NCBI GenBank assembly: GCA_019448385.1
Contig: JAGTXO010000055.1
Span: 1 to 64,000, forward strand
Source of the DNA: Diacronema lutheri
Taxonomy: Eukaryota; Haptophyta; Pavlovophyceae; Pavlovales; Pavlovaceae
DNA: 64,000 nt
Direction of reading: 5' to 3'
The notes under the pieces: generated by a model
The model's input: the letters and a program-made list of their open reading frames with translations, nothing else
Database searches by the model: none
Told to the model about the DNA's origin: nothing
Shown: piece after piece, positions 33,611 to 44,499 of the stretch
How positions within the stretch are numbered: position 1 is the stretch's first letter
How the letters are laid out: every line of letters begins with the position of its first letter
Translations under genes and position numbers: made by a program

Positions 33611-35682
33611 ATGGCGGAGGAGATGTGCGCCGCGCCTTTGAGCGCGGCCAGCCCGCGCGTCCTTCCCCTCACGCCGGTCTCCGCACGGCTCCTCTCCTCC
33701 CTCGGCAGGTCCTTTGATGGCCTCTCGATCGAGCCGCTGCTCGCGCAGCCGCACGCCTCCGTCGACGAAGCCTGCCCGCTCGACCTCATGGCGGCGATCG
33801 AGGAGGTCGCGGACGGTGCGCGCGCCCACGCACAGCTCGCGCGCGGCGCACGGATGACGCGCCGACCGCGCCGTGTGCATGGTGCTGGGCCTCTGCATCG
33901 CGCCGCGCAGGCCTCGCCGTCGGCGAGCTCCTGCACGGCAAGCTCTTCAGCCTGGGCGAGGCGATGTCCGCGCTCGAGGTGCGCGCGCGCGCGCGCGCGC
34001 GCGCTCGCGGCGGCGGAGGCGGCCGGCGCCGAGGAGTGTGCGGCTCTCGGCGGTATCGACACGCTTGCCGTGTGCCGCGCCGCGCCGCGCCGCGCCGCGC
34101 CTCGCCGCACCGCGCGCAGATGATGGACGCGCAGATGGACTCGGGCATGGCCAAGCCGCACCGCGCAGCCGCGACGGCGCCAGCCGTCGAATTGAGCGCG
34201 TGGAACGCGGACGAGCTGCGCCCCGTGTGGCCGCGCGCGCTGAGCGCGCCCGAGACGATCGGCGCGATGGACGAGCTGCTCGCGCTTCTGATGCTGCACG
34301 TGCGCGGGCACGCGCTCGCACAGACGATCTTCCGGTGCGCGTGGGCGCACGAGCCCGACACGGTGGCGTGCGCGCTTCTCCGCCTCACCCTCGTCGCCGT
34401 GGTGCGCATCGCCGACGCGGCGCACGTCGCCGTCGTACGCGCCGCCGTGTGCGAGGAGGAGGACTACGTGACGGCCACGGCCGGGCTGCCGCTCGCCGAG
34501 GGCGTGGGCGAGGCGGAGCTGCTCGCGCAGCTCGCGAGCGCCGACGCGCTCCTCGAGCAGCGGCTGCAGCCGCGCGCGGCCGACGGCGGCGTGGCGACGG
34601 CCGCGGCGGCCGCGCCGCCCGCCGGGTGGGAGGCGCTCGACGGCGCGACGGTCGCGCAGCTCCGCGCGTGGCGCGCGCGGCTGCTCGCCGTGCGCGCGCT
34701 CTTCGTGCTCGTCTCGCCGCTGCGCAGGCACAGCGCCAAGGAGCCGGTGGCGCTGCGCGGCGAGGCGGCGGGCGCGTCCGCCGCGCTGCTCGAGCAGCTC
34801 GCCGCCGTGCGCGCGAGCGCGCGCGAGGGCTGCACGGCGGCGCAGCTGCGCTTCGCGTTTGGCGACGAGTGCACGGCGCACGTGCGCGGCAGCGCGCCGC
34901 AACGCGTCCTCCCGCCCGTCGAGCGCGACGAGGCCTTTGGCGCGTGCGAGGAGCTCGCGCGGCAGCTTGGCCGCGTGCCCACCCTCCTTCAGCATGGCTG
35001 CCTCGACGACTTGCTCAACGCCTACGCTGACCTGTGCGTTCGCACGCGGCTGCAGCCCCTCGCGCGCACCGCGCTGCGCATCGTCGTGCTCTGCGCGCAC
35101 GAGGAGGAGCGCGACGACGACGACGCGCTCTCGCTCCGCGCGCTCGTGCGCGCCGCGGTTGTCGAGCGGCAGCGCGCGCTCCTGCCCGCGGACGCGCTCG
35201 AGCGCGCGCTCGCCGCCGAGCAGGGCGTGGAGGCGCTCGGCCGGTGCGTGCATGCGCTGCTCGTCCACCTGCAACTGTTCTGCCACAACGACGCGCGCCG
35301 CCGCCGAAAGCTCGGTGCGCGCGCGCTCGCGCGCGCGCGCGCGCGCGCGCGCGAGGCGGGCGCCGTGCCGAGCCAGGCGCGCGCCGTGCGCGCGCGGCGC
35401 GCGGCGCGCAGGCAAGCTTCTGCTCGAGTGGGGCGGCGTGCAGCTCGAGGTGGAGGACTTTGACCTGGCGTTGCACAGGGCGGGCGCGCTGCCGCGCGAG
35501 TGCGCGCCCTTCTCCGCCTGGCTGAGCGCCCACACGACGCTGCTCTGCGCCGAGCAGCTCCGTCTCGGCTTCCGCTTGCGCCTCTACCACCTCACCGAGC
35601 TCCACGCGATCCTCTGGTACTTGTATGCGACCTTTGCCCTCGGCGCGCAGCTCCTCGCGCCGACGCCGCCGCCGCCCGCGCG

Positions 35683-35715
<33 letters not shown>

Positions 35716-36349
35716 CGGGCCGCGCGCCAAGGGGTGGGCGAAGCGACGGCAGCAGGGGCCGGACGGCGGCGCGCGCGCGTCGCCGCCCGGCGCGACGGCC
35801 GCCGCGCCGCCCGCGGGCCGCACGCCCACGCAGTCGACATATGAGGCGCAGCGTGAGCTGTGTCGCGGCGTGCATCTCCTCCTCTCGGGCCTGATCAAGC
35901 AGGGCGCGGTGGGCACAGGCGAGCACTCCTTCATGTCCCACCGCGAGCGCTTCGAGCGCCGCCTCGCGCCGATGCGCGCGCTGCTGCACCCGACGCCGCC
36001 GCTTTTTGAAGAGTACGAGCGGATGCTCTCCGTCGATGCGCACAGCGCGTCCACCCTCTACTCGGCCGCCGCCGCGTGCCTCAAGGCGGCGCGCGTGCCG
36101 CTCGAGCTCGCGCTCCGCTCGCCGCACGGCACCCTCTCGACCGAGCTCGCGTGTGAGCTGCGCGACATGGTGAAGGTGGCCGTACAGAACGGCGTCGCTG
36201 CCGCACAGCTCGCGCAGCGCGCCGCCGCGACGCCGCCTGGCGCGCCGCCCACGCACGTCGCGTGGGAGTGCGCGCGTCACTGCGACTTCCCGGTGATCGT
36301 GCTCGAGCTCACGCCCACGGCCGCACACTCCGCGCCAAAGCCGCCGTGA
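33611..36349 (+). CDS. NAA35: NAA35/MAK10, auxiliary subunit of the NatC N-terminal acetyltransferase
   Basis: Model: join(33611..33815, 33911..33978, 34120..35314, 35412..36349), 801 aa. Anchors/regulates the NatC catalytic subunit at ribosomes. The splice-joined core GELLHGKLFSLGEAMSALE then MMDAQMDSGM is the family hallmark (EAMSALE-MMDPKMDxGM). Further matches are GHALAQTIFRCAW, EEEDYV, RVLPPVERDEAF, WGGVQLEVEDFDLALHRAG and YHLTELHAILWYLYATF, plus a C-terminal FPVIVLEL like animal MAK10. Three introns of 95, 141 and 97 nt all start GTGCGCG and end CAG; phases agree. The second is nearly pure CG/GC repeat. An Ala-rich insert lies near 35.70 kb. Identification is confident; exon 1 is inferred from donor phase. 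Confidence 0.88.
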
Positions 36350-36397
36350 CGCGGCGGCGGCGAACCTCGCCGTCTTCCCCGCGCTCCGCTGTAGATT

Positions 36398-36428
<31 letters not shown>

Positions 36429-36759
36429 CCGTGGGGGCGTGGGTGTAGCCGTGCGCAGGTCGGGCAGTCGCCACTTGCCGTCGCCACTCGTCAGCGCATC
36501 GCGTGCGGGTGTCCAGCAGTCAGCGCGACCGCCGACCCGAACCGCGAGCGGGTGTGACTGTGATGGGCGTCACTGTGGCGTCAGTGTCGGCGTCATCCTG
36601 CCGCCCGAACGGCGCGTTCCACACGGCACGGGACCCCCGGACTGCCAGTCTGCCACTGTGGGCGAGAGAAGTGCGCCCGGGGCACCGAGCCGGACCGTCT
36701 GCCTCCGCGCAAACTAAATCCAAGACCGAAGGCGCAGGAAGGCCGTCCTCCCTCCAAAC
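36350..36759. other. NAA35-FtsH intergenic region with C29
   Basis: C29 at 36398-36426 about 50 nt after the NAA35 stop, probably in its 3' untranslated region or an intron there. The remainder should hold the FtsH promoter. No gene seen. Confidence 0.5.
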
Positions 36760-37648
36760 ATGATCGCGTGCGTCGTCGCGCTGCTCAGCGTGCACGCGCA
36801 CGTCGCGGTGCGCCCTCCCCTCTCGACGCACGTGGTGCACCACGCGCCCTCGCGTGTCTGTCATGCGCTCGCGCCGGCCGCCGTCCGGATGATGGCCGAC
36901 GGCGACGGCGGCGGCGGCCCACGGAAGAAGCGCGACGACGACCAGCGCGGCAATGCGCTCTCGCCGGCGCGGATCGTGCCTGGCCTGCTCGCGCTCGGCG
37001 TGGCGGGCTCGCTGCTCTTCCAGGCGTACGGGCCCCTCGAGCGCGCGCCGACGCCCGCGACCATCGCCTACTCGCAGCTGATCAACGAGATCAAGTACGA
37101 CGAGGTCGCCGAGGTCCTCTTCGCGCCGACGGACCGCGAGGTCTACGTGCTCACCAAGAAGCAGCAGGCGCAGCGCGCGGACATCTTTCCGACGGGCCAG
37201 CCGCAACTCCTCGCACTCCTCGAGCAGCGCGAGGTCCCCTTCTCCGTCGCGCGCCCGCCTACGCCCAACGGGATCGCCCAGCTCGGCGGCCTGGTGCTCA
37301 ACCTGGCGTTTCCCGCCTTCCTCCTCTTCACGCTCTTTGGCGGCCGCTTCGGCGGCGGTGGCGGCGGACCGGCGGGCTCGAGCGGCGGCGGTGGCCCGCT
37401 CGGCATGATCTCGCAGCTCGGCAAGGCCAAGTCCAAGGTGCAGCTCGAGCCGGACACGGGCGTCACCTTCCAGGACGTTGCGGGCTGCGATGGCTCCAAG
37501 CTCGAGCTGAGGGAAGTTGTCGAATTTTTAAAGACGCCCGACAAGTTCACCGCCGTGGGCGCTAGGGCGCCACGCGGCGTTCTCCTCGAGGGCCCGCCGG
37601 GCACGGGCAAGGTGCGCGCCGGGGTGGAGGAGGGGTGGAGGAGGAGGT

Positions 37649-37697
<49 letters not shown>

Positions 37698-37729
37698 AAG
37701 TGCGCGCCAAAAGCCAGGGAGGGGTGGGA

Positions 37730-37767
<38 letters not shown>

Positions 37768-37840
37768 AGCGGGGAGGTGCGCGCCGCGCACACTCTGCGC
37801 CGCGCCGCTGCCGAGGGTATCGACGCGCGCTCTCATGCCC

Positions 37841-37879
<39 letters not shown>

Positions 37880-39288
37880 CCTTCCCCACCCCCCTTCCCC
37901 CCCCCCCCCCCCCCGCGCGCCGCGCCCCTCGCAGACGCTCCTTGCGCGCGCGGTGGCTGGCGAGGCAGGCGTTCCATTCATCTCCGCGTCGGGCTCCGAG
38001 TTTGTCGAGGTGCGCGCGGCCGGCACGCCGCGCACGGCATGCCGCGCCCAGCCTTCCCCCCGCCCCAAATCCGCCGCCGCCGACGGAGCCCGCGCGTGCC
38101 CCACGCGGCGCCGCGCGCGCGCAGATGTTTGTCGGCGTGGGCGCGAGCCGGATCCGCGACCTGTTCGCGCAGGCGAAGGACGCGTCGCCGTGCATCATAT
38201 TCATCGACGAGATCGACGCGATTGGCAAGAGCCGCGCCGGAGCGGCGGGCGGCGGCCTCGGCGGCGGCAACGACGAGCGCGAGCAGACACTCAACCAGAT
38301 CCTCACTGAGATGGACGGCTTCGACAAGGCGACGGGCGTCGTCGTGCTCGCTGCAACCAACCGCGCCGACGTGCTCGACTCGGCGCTCCTCCGCCCCGGC
38401 CGCTTCGATCGTCGCGTGCCCGTCGAGCTGCCCGACCGCGCGGGCCGCCTCGCGATCCTCAAGGTGCACGCGCGCGATAAGCCGCTCGGTCACGATGTCG
38501 ACCTCGACGCGATCGCGAGCCGCACGACCGGCTTCTCCGGCGCGGCGCTCGCCAACCTGCTCAACGAGGCAGCCATCGTGACCGCGCGGCGCGACAAAGG
38601 CGCGATCACGATGGCGGAGGTCGAATACGCGCTCGACAGGCTGACCGTTGGGCTGGAGAAGCGGACAGGGATGGCGTCGGACGCTCGGAAGAAGCTCGTC
38701 GCCGTGCACGAGGCCGGCCACGCCATCCTCGCCGCGCTCACGCCCAGCTTCGACGCGGTGGGCAAGGTGACGATTGTGCCGCGCAGCGGAGGCGCGGGTG
38801 GCTTCACGCTCTTCGTCCCGTCCGACGAGCGGCAGGACTCTGGGCTGTACTCGCGCTCATACCTCGAGGCGCAGCTGCAGGTCGCGCTCGGTGGGCGCGT
38901 CGCCGAGGAGCTCGTGTACGGCGCCGACGAGATCACGACCGGCGCGTCGTCCGACCTGCAGCGCGTTGCGGACGTTGCGCGCCGCATGGTGACGCAGTGG
39001 GGGTTTGCGGCGGACACGCTCTCCGCGACGGCGTGGGAGTCGCCGATGGGCACGTCCTTCCAATCGCCCAAGATGGCGTCGGAGGCGACGCAGCAGCGCA
39101 TTGACGCGGCCGTCGAGGCGATCGTGCGCGGCGCGTACGAGCGGTGCAAGCGCACGCTCACCGAGAACCGCGCGCTGCTCGACCGGCTTGCCGAGCTGCT
39201 CGTCGAGCAGGAGACCATCGGCAACGACGAGCTGATGGAGCTCGTCGGCGCGTACGCCGCCGGCCGACCAGCCGGCGCCGCGCAGTGA
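36760..39288 (+). CDS. FtsH-type ATP-dependent zinc metalloprotease, probably plastid
   Basis: Model: join(36760..37611, 37935..38009, 38125..39288), 696 aa. Membrane-anchored AAA+ protease that degrades damaged thylakoid proteins in plastid homologues. Leader [20 protein letters not shown] looks like a signal peptide followed by transit-like sequence, fitting a complex plastid. Two membrane helices follow ([16 protein letters not shown] and [19 protein letters not shown]), then GPPGTGK/T (Walker A, split by intron 1 between K and T), [12 protein letters not shown] (Walker B), the SRH arginines in [19 protein letters not shown], and the zinc site HEAGH. Intron 1 (37612-37934) is packed with opposing poly-G and poly-C; intron 2 is 115 nt. 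Both begin GTGCGCG. Confidence 0.93.
37665..37914 (+). repeat. Poly-G/poly-C array inside FtsH intron 1
   Basis: G31 (37665-37695), G34 (37733-37766), C33 (37844-37876) and C18 (37897-37914). G runs sit in the 5' half, C runs before the acceptor, so the transcript could fold into a long G:C hairpin or G-quadruplexes. Confidence 0.9.
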
Positions 39289-39512
39289 GCGCGCGCGCGC
39301 GCCCCGCTCGCCGCTGGCAGCGGCCGAATCCGCTCCGTCCATGCGCGCATGCGCTTCAGCATCTTCCCCTTCAGACCCTGCATGATGACTGTACTCCATT
39401 TTTCACCTCATTCAGACGCTGATTCGCGCTCTCCGCGCCTCTCCGCGCCTAGCTGCTGCAGACTGAACAGCCAAACTCTTTGGCACAATGGCCGGGAGGA
39501 TGAGTCCCGCGC

Positions 39513-41351
39513 TCACATGCTCCGTTGGAAGGACGAGTCGTGCACGCGCCGCACGCGCGTACCAAACGGCGCGTCCGCCTCAAAGTCCGTCTCCTCGATT
39601 GCGCCCAGCGTATACGCCTGCATGCGCCGCGACGGGCCGCTCGGACGGGGCCGTGAGCCGCGGCTGCGCACGCGCGCGTGGCGCGAAAGGTACGCGAAGG
39701 CTAACGCGCGTGAAGCGCGCACGTGCTGCGCGAAGCTGTAGGCGGTCGGAATCGGCGACCACATCACCGAGTTCTGCCGCCGCGCCCACGCGGCGTTGGG
39801 CGTGGGCGCAACGACCCTGTGCGCCGGCGGCGCGCCGAGGCGCCGTCAGAGAGCGGGCGGCGCGCGGCGATGAGCGCGCGCGCGCGCGCACATGCCAGCG
39901 CGCGGCGCGGCGCGCCGCCGGCGCGCGCACCCGCCGTCAAGTTTTGGCGGCATCGTCGCGTAAAGCTGATCGCCGGGAGGCAGCCCGTCGAAGAAAGGGT
40001 GCGCACGGATCGCGTCAACTCCCGCGCCTCCGCCGCCGAGCCGCTCGGCCGGCGTCGCGACAAGGAGCGCGAAGATGAGTTGCTGGGCGCTGTGCGAGAC
40101 ACCGTGCGGGAACTCGTCGAGCTGCGCGCTGTCAAAATGCACGATCCGCCGCTCCATCTCCGCGGACGCCTCCGCCCACAGCGGCGGCCTGCCGACGAGC
40201 ATGTGGTAGATCGTGCATCCAAAGGCCCACGCGTCGCTCTCAACCGACGGCCGGCCGCCGCCTGCCACCAGCTCGGGCGAGAGATACGCGACCGTGCCCT
40301 CGAGGCGGCCGTCGTCCGCCTCGTCGCCGGTCGTGTTGCTGCCCGCCGCGCCGTCCGCCCGACGCTCGTCGACGCCCATGCCGACGCCCGCGCCCTCGCC
40401 CTCGCCCTCGCCCGCGCCCGCGCCCGCGTCGGCGTCGACGTCGACGCCCATCTCCGCGCCGCCACCGCCGCCACTCGCGGCGCTCGCGCGGCGCGCGCCC
40501 GCGTGCTGCGCCGCCCGCCAGTCGCCGTCGCGCAGCTCGCGCAGCGCGTGCCGGCCGGCGGCGACGATGGCGCGCGCGCGCGCGTGCCCGTCGAGCGGCC
40601 GCGCGGCGCCGAAGTCGGCGAGCTTGGCGTGGCCCGACGCGGTGAGTAGCACGTTCTCCGGCTTGAGGTCGCCAAATGCAAACCCGCAGCCGTGCACGTA
40701 GCGCAGCGCACACAGCACCTCGGCAGCCACAAAGCGCGCGCTCGGCTCGGACAGAGAGCCGAGCGACCGGACGTGCGTGTGCAGGTCGCCGCGCGCGGCG
40801 TACTCGACGAGGAGGTAGACGTCCTCCTTCCACCGGAACGAGGCGACGAGGCGCGCGACGCTCACGTGCCGCATCTGCGCCAAGATGGCGACCTCGCGCT
40901 CGGCGTTGGCCAGGTAGCCGCGCTGCGCGACGGTGCGCGAGCTGATCACCTTCGCGCCGTACTCTGCCCACGCCGACGCCGGCCGCGTGCGGTCGATGTG
41001 CTTGCAGTACCACACGCGCGAGAAGGTGCCCTGTCCGAGCTCGTGCCCAAAGACGAGGTCCTGGAAGGCGACTGTGTGCAGCTGCGCCGGTTCGGCGAGG
41101 AGGTGCTCGCGCTCGGCGACGCTCAACGCAGCGCCCTCGTCGGCGGTGGGCTCGACGAGGCGCATGAATGCCGCCATCTGCTGCAGCGCGCGCTCGCGCT
41201 GCGTGGTCGGCGGCGCGCCGGCGTGCGCCGCCGCGCCGGGCGGATCGCGCGTCGCGTCCGCGCCCGCGCGCGTGTTCGACGCCGCAGCGGCCGCGCCATC
41301 CGCCGCGCAGCTCACGCGCGCAAAGTCGAGACGAAACGGCCCACCGCCGCT

Positions 41352-41392
<41 letters not shown>

Positions 41393-43532
41393 ACACCTCC
41401 GCCTCAGCGGCCGCCAGCATGGGCGGGTCCGCCTCAGCGGCCGCCAGCATGGGCGGGTCCGCATCGGCGGCCGCCAGCATGGGCGGGTCCGCCTCAGCGG
41501 CCGCCACTATGGGCGGGTTTGCGCCCACCGGCGACGCGCGCGGTGGCGCGTGGGCGAGCGCATGCTGCCCGCGTGGCTGCGGCTGCGGCAGGCGGCGCCA
41601 CGCAACTGGCGGCGCGCCGCCCGCAATCGACGGCGCGACGCCCGCAGGCTCGGCGGCGGGCACGTCGGCGGTGCAGCCCCTCGGGCAGGCGAGCGCGGCG
41701 AGCTTCCGGTCAAGCACGCCGAGCGCCACGGCCGCCGGCTGCGCCGGCTGCTGCCGCGCCCACGGCGCGACCGTCATCACGCGCGGCCGCGCGGGCGGCG
41801 GTGGCATTCGCCCGGCGTCCGATGGCGTGGGCGTTGCGCGGTGCGCGCCGGCGGCGGCGGGCAGCTCCGCGGCGGGCGCGTCGGCGGCGTGCGCGTGCGC
41901 CGAGGCGGCGCGTCGGATGAGCAGGCGAGGCACAGCCGTTGGCGAGAGCGGCGACGGCTTGCGCGACGGCGAGCCCATCGACGAGCGATGGGTGCGCAGG
42001 CCGCCCGACGCCGGCCGCGCGGCGCTGCCGCCCGCGCCCGCGGCGTCGGCATCGGCGGCGGCGTCGGCGGTGGGCCCAGCGGCGACGAGCGGCTCTGCGC
42101 TCCCGGCGCACCACTTCTGCCCCGCCGCGTCGCCGTCCAGCGCCGCCTCCATCGCCGAGTGCGCGCGCTCGGTGATGCCCTTGTCGAGCAGCGCCCACGC
42201 GTACTCGGTGCTCTCGTCGAAGAGGGCGGCGTCGCGCTGCTGCAGCCGGCTGAGCGCGGCGAAGGTCATGCGGTTCACTGTCGGGTTCCAGTGCGGCTTG
42301 CCCTGCCGCAGCAGCGCGTGCACGAGCGGCGGCATCGCGAGCCGCGCGCACGCGAGCAGCACGTCGCACACGCTGTCCGACGCAAGGAGGAGGAGGGCGC
42401 GCTCGGCGACGCGCGCGTTCTCCGACTGGAGGGAGAGGAGCACGAGGGGCGCGAGGTGCGCGGCGCACTCGCGCGCGAGCTCGGGGGGCACGGGCACGGC
42501 GGTGAGCACCATCTCGACCTCGTGCAGCAGCAGCACCTCCTTGGCCGAGTTGCCCTCGCGTTCTGACGGCCACGTGCGGCCGAGCTCGGCAAGCGCACGA
42601 GGCAGCAGCACGGGCTGCGCGCGCAGGAGCTGCACCTCGCACTGGACGAGCTGCTTGTGGTAGGCGGCAATTGACGGCCCGTACCCGTCCACCTTGCCTG
42701 CCGGCCGGTGCAGCGGAAGCAGCACGTGCAGCAGCAGCGCACCGCGCGCGTCGCGCGACGGCTCGTCCTCGCGCGCGCACACACCGGCTGTGACGGCGAC
42801 GAGCACGTCGAGCACGTACGACGTGCCCGCGGGCGGGACGGCCAAACCGGCGGCGCGGACGAGCGCGTGCCCGATCCGCGTGCGCAGCGCCGGCCGCAGC
42901 TCGGGCGCGCTCGCGTACGCCCAGTGCAGCACGGTGCGCAGCCAGCCGAACTCGTCGGCAGCGCCGTCCGTGCCGCCCGCGCCTGCGCCGGCGCTGCCGA
43001 GCTTGGCGCCGGCGGCGGGGTTCACCACGCTCGCGCCCGCGGTCGCGCCCACGGCGCTTGTCACCTCGCAAAACCCGCGCGGCAGCCGCCCCACCGGCCG
43101 CTCCGCGCCGAGCCGCTCGAAGAGCGCCGAGAGGAATTCGGCGCCGATCGCGCGCGCGGCGGCGTGCGCGTCGAGCTCGGGGATGTGCAGCATGCCGGTG
43201 AAGAAGAGGTAGGTCAGGCGCAGCAGCGGCGGCTCAAACTCGACGCTCCACGCGCGCGCGAGCAGCCGCACGAGCAGCGCCGGGAAGTCGGCCGAAAAGT
43301 CGGCATCGCGGATCTGGCGCGACACGGTGAGCGCGACGAGCGTCTCGAGCTTGCGCAACGCGTCGGGCGCGGGCGCAGCGCTCGAATGTGCGCACAGCTC
43401 GGCGAGCCACCCGTCGAGCTCCACGAGCGCCTCGTCCGCCAACGCGGCGTCCACCGCCTCGCTCGGGCGCATGCTCAGTGAGCGCCGACGGATGCGCTCG
43501 CAGGAAAGTATAAGCGAGGTTACCCGTTTCAT
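39513..43532 (-). CDS. Fusion of PP2A B56 regulatory subunit and PDK1-like AGC kinase
   Basis: Model: complement(join(39513..39617, 39723..39816, 39931..43532)), 1,266 aa. Residues about 20-450 are a PP2A B56 (B') subunit: LLLHVLLPLHRP, QLVQCEVQLLR, KEVLLLHEVEMVL, SENARVAERALLLL and HALLRQGKPHWNPTVNRM. A Ser/Pro/Ala-rich linker includes a tandem MLAAAEADPP repeat and a Gly run. From about residue 820 comes a kinase: LGQGTFSRVWY, YGAKVIS (Lys), DVYLLVEYAARGDL, GFAFGDLKPENVLL, LADFGAAR and EGTVAYLSPELVAG. The HRD His-Arg is replaced by Phe-Gly while the Asp is kept. The activation segment carries a ~110-residue acidic Gly/Ala-rich insert, and the PDK1 T-loop serine is not evident. The single 3.6-kb exon joins both domains without a break. 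Small 3' exons encode RRQNSVMWSPIPTAYSF and a conserved-looking tail. Divergent from the 43587 gene, 54 bp apart. Confidence 0.85.
41400..41520 (-). repeat. Coding 30-nt tandem repeat, four units
   Basis: GCGGCCGCCAGCATGGGCGG-type unit repeated four times with single changes, encoding MLAAAEADPP variants in the kinase-fusion linker, beside a (CCG)n/Gly run at 41342-41393. Confidence 0.9.
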
Positions 43533-43586
43533 TACTCATTCGGTTTGGCTCTATCCGTGGCTGCTGGTCGAGCTCGGCGCTCAAGC
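43533..43586. promoter_or_regulatory. 54-bp divergent intergenic promoter
   Basis: Only 54 bp lie between the kinase-fusion ATG and the ATG at 43587. It is less GC-rich than its surroundings (ATTACTCATTCGGTTTGGCT). It must hold both start regions unless the 5' untranslated regions overlap. Confidence 0.5.
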
Positions 43587-44345
43587 ATGGTGGCGCATCG
43601 CCGCTCGAAGCGCGCCTCGCGCGAGGGCCTCGCGCCGCTCGTGCTGCTCATCGCGGCGCGGGTGGGCGCGCTGAATGGCGCGCCGGGCAGCTCGTCGCTT
43701 TTTCCGGTGGGCGCTGGGCCCGCCGGTGGGCCCGCATTCCGCTCGCAGCGCGCCGCGCCCGTCGGCGCGGATGAGATCCCGGGGCTGTGGCGCGTGTTTG
43801 ACCAGCTCGCGGCAGTCGACGCCGCGGCGGACGATGCTTCAGAGGTAGCACCGCCCGAGTGTGGGCTCACCGCCGAGCAGAGCAGGCGCCTTTCCGCGAC
43901 GCTCCTCCTCGCCGCCGACGGCGGCGCGCTCCGCAGCACGACGAGCGCATTTGCGACCGGCCGGTGGCGGTTGGTCGACGCGCCCATCGGCCCGCCCGCG
44001 CTCGAGGTCGTGCTCGACAATAAGCCTGGCTCGCAGCGCCTGCTCTACCGCGGCATCGTGCTCGTCGACCAGGACGCCGCCGCCGACCTCGCCGCGGCCG
44101 AAACCGCCGCGGGCAGCCGGCTGTACGGCATGCCGGCACAGCTCGGCGTGTACGGCAGCGTCGATCATCTCTGCACCGCGCCGATGCCCGAGGGCGAGGG
44201 CGCAGAGGCCGCAATGGCCGCCGAGACGGCCGCCTCGCTTGCGGGCGCGTTCACGATGCGCAAGGAGATGGGATTGGGCATGCCCTGGCCGGGCGGCGCT
44301 GTGGCGTACACGTGCGAGGTCGGCGAGTCGCGTGGGCTGGCCTGA
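43587..44345 (+). CDS. Unknown protein, probably plastid- or secretory-targeted
   Basis: 252 aa in one exon from ATG 43587. N-terminus MVAHRRSKRASREGLAPLVL then LIAARVGALNG resembles a signal peptide with basic n-region followed by a transit-like stretch. The mature part has a compact domain: FATGRWRLVDAPIGPPALEV, LDNKPGSQRLLYRGIVLVD and AAGSRLYGMPAQLGVYGS, with alternating strands reminiscent of small beta-barrel (lipocalin/fibrillin-like) plastid proteins. That resemblance is loose, and I do not recognise the family. Confidence 0.6.
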   Translation: MVAHRRSKRASREGLAPLVLLIAARVGALNGAPGSSSLFPVGAGPAGGPAFRSQRAAPVGADEIPGLWRVFDQLAAVDAAADDASEVAPPECGLTAEQSRRLSATLLLAADGGALRSTTSAFATGRWRLVDAPIGPPALEVVLDNKPGSQRLLYRGIVLVDQDAAADLAAAETAAGSRLYGMPAQLGVYGSVDHLCTAPMPEGEGAEAAMAAETAASLAGAFTMRKEMGLGMPWPGGAVAYTCEVGESRGLA

Positions 44346-44499
44346 TGCACGAACGGCGCATCCGGGCGAGTCAAGGTGCGGCAGCGGCAAAGGAGCGAAA
44401 GAGCCATCCACGTCGTCGACGCCCGCACATCCAGGCAACGCGACTTGTTCCCACCCTTTTTTTTACTTTCTTTTTCTTTCCCTTTCTATCGAGGCCATC
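44346..44499. promoter_or_regulatory. Pyrimidine-rich leader before the 44500 gene
   Basis: Contains a T/C-rich run (about 44453-44489) ending shortly before the ATG at 44500; striking in a GC-rich window. It could be an initiator/TOP-like 5' leader or the tract of a leader intron or trans-splice acceptor, although no AG sits close behind it. Confidence 0.35.
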
